Assembly (NCBI GenBank): GCA_013146195.2
Contig: CM028379.1
Coordinates: forward strand, 62,627,631 to 62,691,630
DNA from: Codonopsis lanceolata
Lineage: Eukaryota > Streptophyta > Magnoliopsida > Asterales > Campanulaceae
DNA: 64,000 nucleotides
Reading direction: 5' to 3'
A program made the translations under genes and the position numbers. The notes under the pieces are model-generated. The model saw only the letters and a program-made list of their open reading frames with translations, was not told the origin of the DNA and ran no database searches. Positions 1 through 11,541 of the stretch are shown piece after piece. Each line of letters begins with the position of its first letter. The first letter of the stretch is position 1.

Positions 1-651
1 GGATGGCTACTCACATTGTAGTCATGTATGTCTCGTAAGTTTTGATGTCTTAAGCGGGTGTGTTTGAGTTGAACTGAGGGAATATGAGCTCATCCTAAGC
101 ATTTAAAAGTTTTTTCTGAGTATGAATATCTTATGACTTTAGGAGTTGGCACTATGCTCTTTCGTAAAATACTTATATTTATTCCTGATTCTATTTATTC
201 ATAGTTGTTGGCAAATCATGATAATGTTTTATATTTTGCACTGCCTCAACATCAGAATTACTACATTTCTCCCAACTTCTTGAAACCGCTGTACTCGTGT
301 TAATAGTAATGTCAATGTGAAATTTCTCTTCGTAAGATAAATTTTTTAAGTTGTTGTTTGACTTTGGTTTGTAAACTTCTTGAACCAAAGAAGAAATTTC
401 ATCCACTTAGACAGAAATATCTTATCCTAGTTATGGTTATCATTCTGCATAGTGCTTAAGATTCTTTCTCATCTTTTGGATTCTGATTAGATGTTGTGGA
501 AGTCATGTGGTCTATATGCACTTCGAGTTTAGTAATGAATAACAAATTAGATGCTGTGTGTGTCTGAATAAGAAGTTTTTGATTGAGAACCATCACTGAT
601 CACACTGATAGTGTGGCCATTTCTCTTAATCTGATCCTATTCTTTTGGCAG
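1..651 (+). other. intron of the CIP7-like gene (5' part outside window)
   Basis: AT-rich sequence without a recognisable exon. It ends in a pyrimidine-rich tract and an AG acceptor at 650-651, directly before the first recognisable CIP7-like exon. The N-terminal exons of this family must lie to the left of the window. The short minus-strand open frame at 191-406 resembles nothing known and is treated as chance. Confidence 0.7.
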
Positions 652-3600
652 ACTTGTACGCTTTATAAGCTCACCTGAAATTCTTGAGAGGTTTGCCCGC
701 TTAGAGCGGGAGATTTTGCAGATTGAGAATTCTGTTCAATCTAGTGAATTGTCAGCACATGCGGAAGAAGGTATGTTGAAACTCCCTTGTGTAAACTCCC
801 TCTCCCCTTCTTCCCATTTTAGGGGTATCTATTGGCCAACAAAATCTTGCTCTTATATGTGAATGCTTTAACTGCTCTCTCATCCCTTCACCTTATCTTT
901 TTTTCCATTATAAGAAAATCTGCGCTTGATTATGAAAAGGTCTTGGAAAATATTCAAACTCTGGTACTGACAGATTTCAAGAATCTTGAAATGTTGTGAT
1001 CATGAATCTTTCTTTGTTTCCTATTCATTTAGGTGAATTTCTTCACCTCACAGATACCTTTTAACTTAATTACAGTGGAAATCATAAAGTTCTCGTGCTA
1101 AATCAATCATTGTCAAATCGGTCTCTCAGTTATTGTGGCTTATTTTTCTGATTAATTGGTTAACAGGAAGTTCATCATCTGCTGATGGGATTACAAAGAA
1201 GTCAACTGATTCCAGCAAGGTAATTTATTTACACAAAACCAAGAGAACTATATGATTTTTATGCTTTCTATTTATTGCTTCAATGTTTCTCTTTGATGTT
1301 TCCTCATATAGCCCAAATCTGAAAATGGAGAAACTGGTGAATTTGCACAAGAAGAAAATTCCAAGTAAAATATCTTTCCTATGAGCTGATCCAGTAGCTT
1401 ATCCTTTTTCTTTAATCTCTGTGTCGGGAAATTTATAGCTGTTATGTTGGCTAGGATTCGGCTTCAACGACTTTTGGAGACTCGGAAAGCATTGCTCCGG
1501 AAAGAGCAAGCAATGGCTTATGCACGTGCTCTTGTGGCTGGATTTGAAATAGACAACCTGGCCGATCTCATATTATTTGCAGATAATTTTGGCGCCTCGC
1601 GCTTAAGGTATAACTTGTGCTACCTATGATTTTATACCTCTTATGAAACAATGTTTAATGGCAACCTGAAACATAGCTTAAGAAATAAATCTGCATTATG
1701 TTTTAGTAGGTTAATTGGATTTTGAATATCATCTATGCTTTGGGTTAAAGCTTGTGCTGAATGATGTACTGTGATTCACTTTCCTATGTATTTCTCTTCA
1801 TTTGCGCCTTTTGAGATAGATTTTGGCTCTCATTTCTGAATTTGATGCTAAGCCATCAAAACCATAACTTTTGGCTACATGTAGGGAAGCATGCATAGAA
1901 TTCAAGGAGTTGTGCAAGAAAAAGCACACAGATGGCCTCTGGATGGATGAATTAGCGGCAATGGCAGCCTATTCTCCCTCAGAATTGGCATACTCTGGAA
2001 CATCTGGAGTTTTAGTTACAAGTGAAAGTAATGGCTTCAGTCAGAACATGGCTCTAAATTTTGGGGCACTTGGGCGAAATGGCTCTTCAGATGCTTCACC
2101 TGACTCGACTGGAACTCAGCCAAATTTAGAAGGTAACAAAGGTACTCACGGAACAGGTTAAGCTGACGCTTGATCAGCTTTCGTCACCTCATTAAATTAC
2201 TTATTTAGCATTCTTTTTCATTTTTGTTTGCTAGATGTGTGTGTTGTTTGATGGGTTTTTTTTGTGGGGGGAAGGGGGTGGGGGTGTCTTTCGGTCTTTT
2301 CATTTACCTAGAAGTTAGATGATATAATATATGTTGGATACTCTGAGTAGGAAGGTAGCAGTTTCCTTATACTGTCAGTATGTCATCTCTCGTAGTGTTA
2401 GACCTTTTGGTTCCTTATCACGCGCTTTGTATGTGCAAAATATACTAAATTTATCGCAAATGTGTAATCTTAATATTAACATACTTCTCAGGAACAGATA
2501 AATTTCTAAAAAACTTGGAAAGTCATTCCTTAGAAATCATCTACTGTTTGGCTTTTCCAAAATTGATGTTAAGAAGGCATGACAACATCCACTAGGTGTT
2601 TAGTGGACTATTACATGATGATTTCAAACATGTTGTGTGGAGATATCATGATGGAACTTGGAAGTTCTTAATTATAAATCTTTGGATTCAATTCAATATT
2701 AAAACTTACTGACATGCATTCATAAGAATAGGCTGGTAACATCAACACTATGCATCTTTTCTCTCTGAGAAACCCCTCATACTTGTTGACTGATGAATAG
2801 TTTGTTCATGGTTCTGTAAAGAAAAGTTGCAGTTTCCAGCTTCTATTACTCTGAAAGCCATCACCGTCATCAATATCTAAAACATATGAACTGCAGTATC
2901 TATATCTTGAATATCCAACAGTCAATATGGCGTTTCTGTAATTTCAAAGATTATCATGTGCAGATAATACCTTGCCTCCGTCAGACCAGCTACCATCAAC
3001 TCCTGCAAACGTTCAAGCGCAGATGCCATGGCTGAACCAGATTCCTCAGTACATGTACAATTTTCAGGGCCCTCAAGGTCAAGTTTATCCTTACCATGGT
3101 ATGCAGCCTATGCCTCCATACTATCCAGGCCATATGCATTGGCCTCCGAATGTTGAAGACTCTAGTCAACGTCGGCACCGTAAATCGTCTTCAAAGAAAA
3201 AGGAGAAGTCCCCAAATATAAAAGAATCTGAAGCTTCAGATGATGAGGAACTGATTGAATCTGACGACTCTGATTCCAGGAGTGATTCAGATACGGTCAT
3301 CAGGCATGAAAAGTTATCTTCTAGCAGTAAAAAGTACAGGAAAAAACCTTCAAAAACAGTTGTTATTCGTAATATCAACTACATCACTTCCAAGAGGAAA
3401 AATGGAGACTCTGGTGATTCTTCTTCAGATGAAAATGAAGCACTTGATGAAGATTCCCTCAAACAGGAACTGGATGATGCCATTGTTTCTGTGGGAAAAC
3501 ATCAAAAGTCGTCCAAATCACATAATAGTAAGAAAAAGGGTGCGAACAGCTCCTCTGACCACAATCTTGACTTTGACCTATCCCCAAAGAAAAATGAGAA

Positions 3601-5027
3601 CTGGGATGCCTTCCAGAATCTTCTGATGAAAGATGAAGATTCACCTAGGCATGAGGGAAGAACGCAGCAAAGTATTAATGTCCAGGATGAACATTTAAAT
3701 ATCAAAAGTTCAGATGATGGGGTCTCAGTTGCAAGAAATCATGCTATTGACTTAGAAAATGAGAATGCTCTAATGCAAAGGAAAACTGCAAATGATTCCT
3801 TTATTATGACTCAGAGAGATGGAGGAAGTGAAGGTAGAGTCAACTCTGAAAATTTTGCATATGGTGAGAACTTTCGTCTAAGTATGAAGGCTAGGGATTC
3901 TGCGGCAGATTCTCAGTTACTGATTTCGCAAAGATTGGATGAAACAGGGATCAATGGGGACAGAAGGTTGTCTGATCTTCAGCCGGAGTCATTGATGATC
4001 AGACATGGAAAGGAAGAAGATTGGTTTGTTGTTAACCACTCTGGGAGACCAGAAAACCAGGAGCAAACTTTTGAAAAGACATCATTTGATGGCAATTACG
4101 CCTCGTCGATGGAGGGTAACAATCGTTTCAACTCAGAAACGCGTAAAGAAATTGTTCCCATTGACGATTCTTTCATGGTACAGATTCGAGCATCTGATGA
4201 GCAATATGATTCACAGTGGAGAACACCCATAAACATGGCCGAAGACTTGAACATAGATTCCATGGCTGAAACTGGTGATGCTTCAGAGATTAAGGTTGGA
4301 GAAAGTGGAGCCTTCGAGCCTGACGACCTTTTTATGGTGGTTTCGCGGGATTCTGCACTGGAGTCTGGTAGGGCATCTTGGACACCAGAAATTGATTATG
4401 TTGGAATTTCATTTACAAAAGCTGAGCAAAAGTCTGCTCCTGTTGAAATGAATGATCAAATAGTGGATGAGAAGCTTTCTGTGCAAAGTAAAAGCTCTAC
4501 TGGTAAGAAGGCTGCAAATCCTGGAGCAACAAAGTCTAAAGTTTTGCGAGCTTCTTATCCCAGTAGCAAATCTGACTTATTGTCGAAGACCAAGAGGGTA
4601 CCAATTGCAAGTAGGCCAGTGGTTAGCAAATTAGAAAAGGTACAAATTATAACTTAGTTCTATCTATTCTAGTATTTGGAACTTTCTGCAATATGTTAAC
4701 AACTTTTACAAAATTGTTTTGGAAATTCAAATGGAATTACCGAAACATGAAATTCTCGTTACTTTTTTCAATTGTTTAATAGTTTGTCTGAATTCCCTTT
4801 GTTATGCATTCTTTTCACAGGAAGAAGAGATTCGAAAGAGAATGGAAGAGCTAGCAATTCAACGCCAGAAGAGAATTGCTGAAAGAACTACAGCTACTGT
4901 TGCAACTGCAGTAGCATCTAAGAAAGTTCCCATTGGAAGCAAAGCAAGCGCCAAAAATTCTCCGAAAACTCAGTCTGTATCAGGGCAAATCAAACACAAA
5001 GGAGGATCAAACCAGTTTCGAAAATAA
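652..5027 (+). CDS. CIP7: COP1-interacting protein 7-like (CIP7 family), 3' part, seven exons
   Basis: Exons inferred from GT..AG borders that keep frame: 652-770, 1167-1219, 1312-1364, 1455-1607, 1885-2156, 2964-4639, 4821-5027 (stop TAA). They give about 843 residues. CIP7 family proteins are roughly 1,050-1,150 residues, so the N-terminus is outside the window. Recognisable blocks are 'RFISSPEILERF' in the first exon, the conserved block 'RLQRLLETRKALLRKEQAMA' followed by 'FGASRLREAC' in exons 4-5, a proline/methionine/tyrosine-rich stretch at the start of the big exon, then a long acidic, Ser/Lys-rich low-complexity region with 'HRKSSSKKKEKS' (NLS-like). The last exon has a basic coiled-coil-like segment 'EEEIRKRMEELAIQRQKRIA'. 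CIP7 of Arabidopsis is known as a nuclear positive regulator of light-responsive genes that binds COP1. That role is family knowledge, not seen here. No frame break was found, so the gene looks functional. A paralogous CIP7-related protein is the main alternative. Confidence 0.85.
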
Positions 5028-5430
5028 GTTTAAATTGGATGGGAAATTTTGAACGCTCCCATCAACAGCTTGCATGCAGTGAAATTTGAAGATGGTACCG
5101 TACTGAGTTTTCAGTTCATAACTCGAGTTCTTATTTGATTGTGAATTCCCATTCTGAAGCTGAATGTTGCAGATATAGGTAATGGATTCTTAACGTATAG
5201 CAGTCATTTCAGGTACATATGTGATATATATGTTACGTTATTTATTTACCCTGCTGACGACGGGAAGAGGATGAAGATATTGTCCTTTTCCACTTCCGAT
5301 GCAGGTCAATACTTTAGGGGGTATTTGGTTGATAGATTGATATGAACCCTCTTGTTTCCAACATTCTTTGTGTAAGTAATAATGTACAACTCCATTGTTT
5401 GCAAACAATAAAACCTTCGTGTTGCCGAGT
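5028..5430 (+). terminator. 3' UTR and poly(A) signal of the CIP7-like gene
   Basis: T-rich, TGTA-containing sequence follows the stop codon. A canonical AATAAA lies at 5407-5412, followed by a GT/T-rich stretch, as expected for a plant poly(A) region. Cleavage is probably near 5,420-5,450. Confidence 0.6.
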
Positions 5431-5989
5431 GATTTTCTTATATTGAATTTTCTGTCATTTTTGAATGGAGATTTCGTAGCCTTGTCATTATAATTAATTT
5501 ATTTTTTCTTTTTATGATTGCTATTTTCGGGTTTGGTTTTAGATTTCTTTAGATTTTGTGTTTTTTGGCTCCTGTCATTCTGGCAAGAAAAGTATTCCGC
5601 TGCAATGACAAGCATGTCTTCGTTTAATTCAAAACTTTTGGGTTACCTCTTCACAGTCCATAATGCATCATTAGTCCTTGAACTTTGGTCAAATCCATCA
5701 TCAGTCCTCCAACTTCAAAAGTGATCACAATTGACCAAACATCGCTAGTTCCCAATCCTAACACCGTTAGTGTATTGCCGTTAAGTGAGCATGTGTCATT
5801 CACGTGCACAAAAATTGAGGGCAAAGTATACTTTTTTTATTTCAAATTAGGAGTTAGTTTGTTATCATCATCAAAACAGGGGGACTATGGATAACATCAT
5901 AAAAATAAGGGGGTCATGTGAAAAATTTGACTACCACTTCATCACCTTCCTCTTCAGCTTCTGTGACCTCTCCCCGTCACCGCTCTCCT
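5431..5989. other. intergenic, repeat-derived sequence
   Basis: No gene. From about 5,665 the text (TCCTTGAACTTTGG, TCCTCCAACTTC, AACACCGTTAG) is of the kind found at the ends of dispersed non-autonomous plant DNA elements. No matching partner end could be identified with confidence. Confidence 0.4.
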
Positions 5990-6139
5990 CTGGGCGCAAA
6001 TCCTTCTTGGTCACCCTCCCCAATGAATACTCCATCTTCGCCAAGTGCTCACTGGAATCACAAGTCACCATGGATGTCCACACAGAATTATACAACCTAG
6101 GCATTGGTGATGAGCTCAAGATTTTCATGAATTTTCCCG
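5990..6139 (+). pseudogene. possible RPB8-like (RNA polymerase subunit 8) exon fragment
   Basis: One frame reads a stretch ending 'TMDVHTELYNLGIGDELKIF', preceded by 'IFAKCSLESQ' and followed by a GT donor at 6140. The pattern (Ser-rich acidic stretch, M/L-DVNTE-Y-P/N-L...GD) resembles the central part of RPB8, the shared small subunit of nuclear RNA polymerases. There is no start codon context, and the upstream frame does not resemble RPB8. It lies between repeat ends, so it may be a captured or retained gene fragment. The call rests on a short match made by eye. It could be coincidental. Confidence 0.3.
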
Positions 6140-6244
6140 GTAATTTCCTTTTATTTTGTGCTATGTTTGAGTTAATTATGTTTTTGAAATATTATTATTT
6201 GTGTATTTGTTCTTAATGTAGGTTTCCATGCATAATCGAGTATT

Positions 6245-6420
6245 TATATAGTGTTTAACACGAAGTTTGAGGCAATTCCGGGTTTTAAAGTTGAATTATA
6301 AATTATTTGGTCAAGATCAGTTAAGTCTGTTAAGTATTCCAAGGTAAATCAGACTTAACGGAGGCTAACAGCGCTCATTCCAGGAGCTCAAGGGGCACCG
6401 GAGTAAGTTTGAAATGTTCA
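6245..6420. repeat. terminal part of a dispersed element shared with 36.3-37.6 kb
   Basis: This segment carries GTTAAGTATTCCAAGG, then ACGGAGGCTAACAGCGC, then GGGGCACCGGAG. The right end of the foldback element at 37,500-37,623 has the same ordered blocks: a GTCAAGTATCCCAAGG-like block, a GGCTAACGGAGCTGAC-like block and GGGGCACCGGAG. The matching left terminus was not found here, so this copy looks truncated. Confidence 0.5.
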
Positions 6421-6829
6421 AGGGCACCGACGCCAATTTTGAAAGAGGCCCCTTTTGCGTTGTCGATTGAGGAGTGCGCTACGTGTCGCCAGCCTTATCC
6501 TCAACCCCTGACCCGTGTGCACTCTTCCGGTCCAAGTCACCCCAGCCCTTCGATGCTCCATCCTTCCAGTCTTTTAGCCCATTTCATCACTCACCCTCAC
6601 CCATTTCTCTCCATGGGTGACCCGCGCTCCTCTTCCTGGTTGACCCATGTCCTAGCCATGCCCCAGCTCCCATTTTCTTCCCATTTAGCTCCCAAATTTC
6701 CAATATGCTTCCTTAAATGCCCCTGCCTCCTTTGCCCTTCTCCATTTAGCTCCCAGCTGCCTCCATTTAAAAAAAAAGTCCTCATTTCGAGACATTGCTC
6801 CCGAAAAATGGGACACCAGCCCCATTTTT
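6421..6829. other. C-rich non-coding stretch, no gene recognised
   Basis: Open in one frame (6409-6888), but the translation is a Pro/Ser/His/Cys-rich string driven by the C-rich composition and has no domain. I see no promoter, splice or repeat structure that I can name. Confidence 0.4.
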
Positions 6830-8079
6830 ACCAAAATTATATCTTAGATTTGCATTTGTTCATACATTACATTAGGTTTTACACTTAGTGGCTAAATGAG
6901 ATGTGTACCAATTAGCGTGACAACTGTGTATAGAACTTTACCTTTAAAATAGTTTTTTAGATTTTACAGGTTTCAGCAGTCCTTGCCAGAAGACTTCAGT
7001 TAAGGCGTCACGAGCAACCTTATCCAGCAAACCTTGTCTGCCTTGGAACAACAGTATGACGTGTATCAGGATGTCAAGCTCATCACCTATCATGAGGAAT
7101 ATTAGTTTGAATTTAAATCCTTCAAACGATTGACTCCTAAATTCAAGGAACACGCCTTTCCCACTTTTCCAAAGAATGAAGACTTTCGCCTCCTGAACTG
7201 GACAGAGCAGGTACACAGTCTGACACGCTCAGACTATACCAACTACTGCAAGTCTGTAACTTTGTTGTCTTCCACCTGTTTATTCCAGTACCTGCTCCTC
7301 TCCATACCTCGATCAGTTCCAGTTGAAGTAGAAGTCAACAAAATAGCTCATTGCATTTAATGCATCAAACCTAATAGAGTTGTTACTCACCTCGTCTTCT
7401 CCAACGGTCTCAAGAATGCTCCAATATACATTCTACCATTGAAGACTTAAAAAAGGAGGACACCCATAAAAAGATACTTATTCAACAACATCAAGTCATC
7501 TTACTCAGTGTATTCAAGAGATCATTATTAACGAAGTCCTCAATAACAACAAGAAGATCGGATATTTATTGCTACTCATTTACTTCATCTTGTTGTACTC
7601 ATTTACTATTCTTCAGCATGGTGAATATTCTGTTTTCCCAGATATTCACTTCACCACCCCAAACACAAGTCAAATAATTTGTACACGATCCATTAGAGAT
7701 TTCTGTAATAAAACTAGTGGAAAACATAGTGCACTTTCAAATCCAAGGTTGACTGCTTTGGTGGTGGGCGTAGTACTCTTTATAATACGAACCATCTCAA
7801 ACTACATGTTTTCTTTGTGCTATTTTATTTACTGTTTGAATTCATTATCTTCTATTTAACTTATTCTCTTAAGCATCAAACTTAAGTGAACAACCAAGTC
7901 TATTGATAGTGCTTCACCAGCAGACTTAGTCTGTCTTCCTTGCAAGTCTTCAGCTACTACTACCTTTTCAATAGGTTGTTAGTACTTGTTTTAGGAACTC
8001 TCATGAAAGGTTTTAAAAGTGTTACTAGGCTATGCAACCCCCCCCTGCTAGTCTAGTATTGTGCTCTTTGGGACTAATA
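6830..8079 (+). mobile_element. 5' LTR of an old copia (Sirevirus-like) element, element 1
   Basis: The sequence is homologous, in reverse orientation, to the two LTRs at 11,542-12,760 and 33,552-34,806. Shared blocks include 'GCATTTAATGCAT', 'CTTCTCCAACGG', 'CTCAGTGTATTCAAGAGATC', 'CACGATCCATTAGAGA' and 'CAAGGTTGACTGC'. It ends near 8,079, right before a primer binding site. The left border is diverged; I place it near 6,830 by alignment with the other copies. It is much more diverged than the other two LTRs, hence older. Confidence 0.75.
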
Positions 8080-8081
8080 AT

Positions 8082-8093
8082 TAGTATCAGAGC
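8082..8093 (+). other. primer binding site (initiator Met-tRNA type)
   Basis: TAGTATCAGAGC differs by one base from TGGTATCAGAGC, the common plant copia PBS complementary to the 3' end of initiator tRNA-Met. It sits directly after the LTR end, which fixes element 1 on the + strand. Confidence 0.75.
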
Positions 8094-8131
8094 TTAATTT
8101 TTAGAAAACAAGTTTTTCCAAGATTAACTTT

Positions 8132-9286
8132 TTGAGAGATAAAGATCCAATGACACAAACACATTATATGCTATCTACGTTAAATGCGAATCACGTCCCA
8201 ATATTAGACGAATGTCATTTTGATGTTTGGAATGATAAGATAATGCGTCATATGAACTCTATTGATAACAGGTTATGGAAATGCGTACTAGAAGGATGTC
8301 ACGTATCAATGAAGACAAATCTACTTGCAAGCGTTGGTGGTAATCCTCCAGAAGTTGCAAAAGAAGAATCTGCATGGACAGATGACGAAAAGAAGCTAGT
8401 GGAGCTAGACAGTAAAGCTATAAACATAATTACAAGCTCTTTAGACACTAGCACCTACCAACAAGTGATCCGGTGTACATTTGCCAAAGAGATGTGTGAA
8501 GCACTTGTAGAATACTTGGAAGGAGACCAAGATACAAGAGACAACAAGAAGTACACCTTCATCTAGCAATTCGACTCCTTCAAGAAAGATCCTAAGGAAA
8601 CTCTGAGACAAGCATACGATCGCTTTAGCGAGTTAATTAATAGCTGTTTTGCTCTAGGTAAAACTTATGGCAAAAATGAAATGAACATGAGATTTCTAGG
8701 CTCCCTAGGTAGTCTTTGGCATGTTAAGACTACCGACATGAAAGAATCTAAGAACTTGAACGAAATGACTCTTTATAGTCATTATGCAAGTTTGAAGGTT
8801 TATGAGTTCGAAGTCAGTCAAGCTCTAGAGGAGGACAGGCAGTTTAAAACTCTGTCCTTGCTAGCCATGGTACAAGAAACCGTTCCAATTGATGACAAAC
8901 CCTTCACTTCCTCCAGCGAAAATGATTTTCTTTCTGATGAATAGTTTGCTATGTTTGTAAAACGTTATAAGAAATTTGCAAAATATGGAAGAAAGGACAC
9001 ACACCAGCAGCCTTTTAGAAAGACTGTTGAAGTCTCATCTAACAATGAGCTTGTGTGTTATAACTGTAGGAAACCTGGTCATTTTGCTTCCAAATGTCCA
9101 AAGCCGAAATTCGAAGCATACCGAAAACCTCCGTATAAGAAATTTCAAAAACAAAGAGGTATGTTGGTTGAGGGCATTGAAGAAAAGCGGGTTGCTATAT
9201 GGTTTGAGACTGATTCAGAAGAGGATGAGGATGCTTTTGAGGAAGCCATTATATGCTTAATAGTTCAAGAATCAAGTCCCACCTAG
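8132..9286 (+). pseudogene. gag: copia Gag (Sirevirus-like), decayed
   Basis: Three consecutive open stretches (8132-8566, 8681-8944, 8951-9286) are all in the same frame and separated by in-frame stops. The TAG codons at 8564-8566, 8942-8944 and 9284-9286 are clear. The N-terminal part has the 'FDVWNDKIMRHMNSIDNRLW' block typical of copia Gag. The middle has a conserved helical block ('YDRFSELINSC', 'RFLGSLGSLWHVKTT'). A CCHC zinc knuckle (CYNCRKPGHFASKC) lies at 9056-9097. The product would be the nucleocapsid/capsid polyprotein. It cannot be made as a full-length product here. Confidence 0.8.
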
Positions 9287-10448
9287 GACTATGAACATGA
9301 AGTCGAGATCTCACCTCACCCTTGTGAAGAGGTTGAGAACAACTGTGAAAATTTCACTAGGGAAGAACTGCTCAATGATAATCAAGATATGTTTGAGGAG
9401 TTCAACATCTTCAGGGTAGCCTATATATAAAGCTTGCGAATAACTATAAAAATCTTGCTGCTGAGAAATCTATACTGGCAGCTGAGATTCAATCCATTAA
9501 TAGTTGTCAAGATGAGAGTATCAAACTAAAAGCAGAAAACAAATTCCTATGTGACAAAGTTGAGTGTTTAGTTGAGCACATCAAAGGAATAGATCAGGAG
9601 AAAATGCCTTGCAAAAGACGATTGACTCCTGGAACAGCTCCAAGGAAACCTTTGAAGGAATCCTATCTAGCCAAAAGCCAAGTTGAGACAAATCAGGCTT
9701 AGGCTATAATGATGAGCACAACCTTGCAAGCTCTTCTGTCACACAGGAAGACGAATTCTCCAAGACTTTGTTGATCTTTCCTTCTCCAAACAGACCTTAA
9801 TTTGGTAACAAAGGTAAACGTGGACTTGGCTATACAAGTGTTCCATATGTTTACCCCAAGGCTCACAAAGGGAAAGCCAAAGTTGCTGCTTCTGATGAGA
9901 AGCTTGTTAAAGGAACAATAGAGAAATCTAAGTCTACCGATAGTAGCTCTGCCAAGGCAAAGTCTGCTGGCGCTAAATAAACGAAATCTCTGCTGATACC
10001 TATTAAGTTTGTTTATGGAAAGGCCAAGGCTCCCAAGCTAGCTGACACTAAATTTAAGGGAGTTCTAGTGGATGCTCCTAAGTCTCCTAACTACAGATCA
10101 ACCAAGGCTAGGTCTTCTGTTAATAGACCCATGAACACTCACAAGAAACCTCTCAAGTCTACTGTCAACAAGCCTGTTGAACCCAAGAGTGCTGTTGGAA
10201 AGAAAAAAAAGTCACAAGCGCTCTACAGTAAAAGCAGATCACAGTTGTCCATGGAACTTTCACTTTTGTCATTCTTGCAATTGTTTAGGCCATTTGACCC
10301 CAGAATGCCTGCTAAGGTTAACACCAAAATCTGAGAGACATAGTTCTCTCAAGGTTAGGCAGGTATGGATCCCAAAAGGTTGCTAATCATCAGGACCTGA
10401 AAGAAAATAAAGGGGACCTTGTTTCCTTGATTTTTTTAGGTCTGCTTC
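9287..10448 (+). pseudogene. Gag-Pol spacer with a second CCHC knuckle, decayed
   Basis: Lys/Ser-rich, frame-broken coding remnant between Gag and protease. At 10267-10308 one frame reads CHSCNCLGHLTPEC, which fits C-x2-C-x4-H-x4-C. A second knuckle just before the protease is seen in Sirevirus-type copia elements, which supports that assignment. Upstream, 9,440-9,620 keeps coiled-coil-like text. No full-length frame remains. Confidence 0.55.
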
Positions 10449-11541
10449 ATGGCTATAGATTCAGAAGATAAGGACATCTGGTACCTCGATAGTGGCTGTT
10501 CAAGGCACATGATAGGGAACAGAAGTCTACTTTCAGATATAGCTGAAGCTAAAGGTGCAATGGTGATATTCGGCAACAATGCAAGAGGGAAGATAATTGG
10601 GTATGACTCGATCACCAGAGGAAATCTTTCAACCAGCAAAGTTTCTCTAGTGAATGGCTTAAAGCATAATCTTCTGAGTATATCCCAATTCTGCGATTAG
10701 GGTTTTATCTGCCAACTCTCTTCCAACCAATGTCTCATCAAAGATAGTGAATCCTGCTCAACTCTACTGACTGGTAATAGACAAGGAAACGTCTATGTCG
10801 TAGACTTAAACTTACTAGGGAGATCCTCCAACCTTTTCCTAGTTGCCAACAACATTTGTGACAACAGCTGACTTTGGCACAAGCGTCTCAGTCACCTCAA
10901 CTTCAAGTACCTCTCCAGGCTCTCCTAAGATAGGCTTGCCAAAGGTCTACCTACGGTATCTGCCGACCACTACAGAAGTTGTAAAGCTTGTCAACTAGGA
11001 AAACTTTCCAAGTCTTCCTTCAAGTGCAAGCCTGTTATGTTAACTTCTAGACCTCTTCAACTTCTGCACATGGATCTCTTTGGACCAATCACTACTATCA
11101 GTATCTCTGGAGACAAGTATATACTTGTAGTAGTTGATGACTACTCACGATTCACTTGGATTGAAACAATGACATCAAAAGATGAGACATATGATCTGGT
11201 CACCGCTCTATTCAGAAGACTTCAAACTCAAAAGCTTGAAGACATAAGTGACATCATATCAGACAGCGACACCGAATTCAAGAACAACGGTGTTGAAAGA
11301 TATTGTGATGACCACGAGATCGGCCACAACTTCTCTGCTGCCGGGACTCCTCAACAAAATAGTGTAGTTGAACGAAAGAATATAACACTTATTGAAGCAG
11401 CAAGAACTATGACGGCTGAAGCTAAACTTCCGAAGTACTTCTGGGCAGAAGTCGTCAACTCTGCTTGCTTCACCTAGAATCGATCCCTGGTAAACAAGTT
11501 TCATAATAAAACTCCATATGAAATATGGAGAGGAAGAGCCC
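10449..11541 (+). pseudogene. pol: copia Pol: aspartic protease and integrase, truncated
   Basis: The protease is read at 10449-10700 with the active-site Asp-Ser-Gly at about 10,488 ('WYLDSGCSRHM'). In the same frame, through several stops, comes the integrase zinc-binding H-H-C-C region (10,870-11,000: 'LWHKRLSHLNF', 'SCKACQLGK'). The catalytic core at 11037-11477 has D in 'LLHMDLFGP', D in 'SDTEFKN' and E in 'QQNSVVERKN'. A stop replaces Gln in the usually conserved 'TQNR' block at 11,475. Pol ends abruptly at 11,541, where a second LTR begins. Reverse transcriptase and RNase H are not found in the window. Confidence 0.85.

Noticed and set aside
6409..6888. 159-codon plus-strand frame
   Set aside because: C-rich low-complexity translation without a domain; overlaps the start of an LTR.
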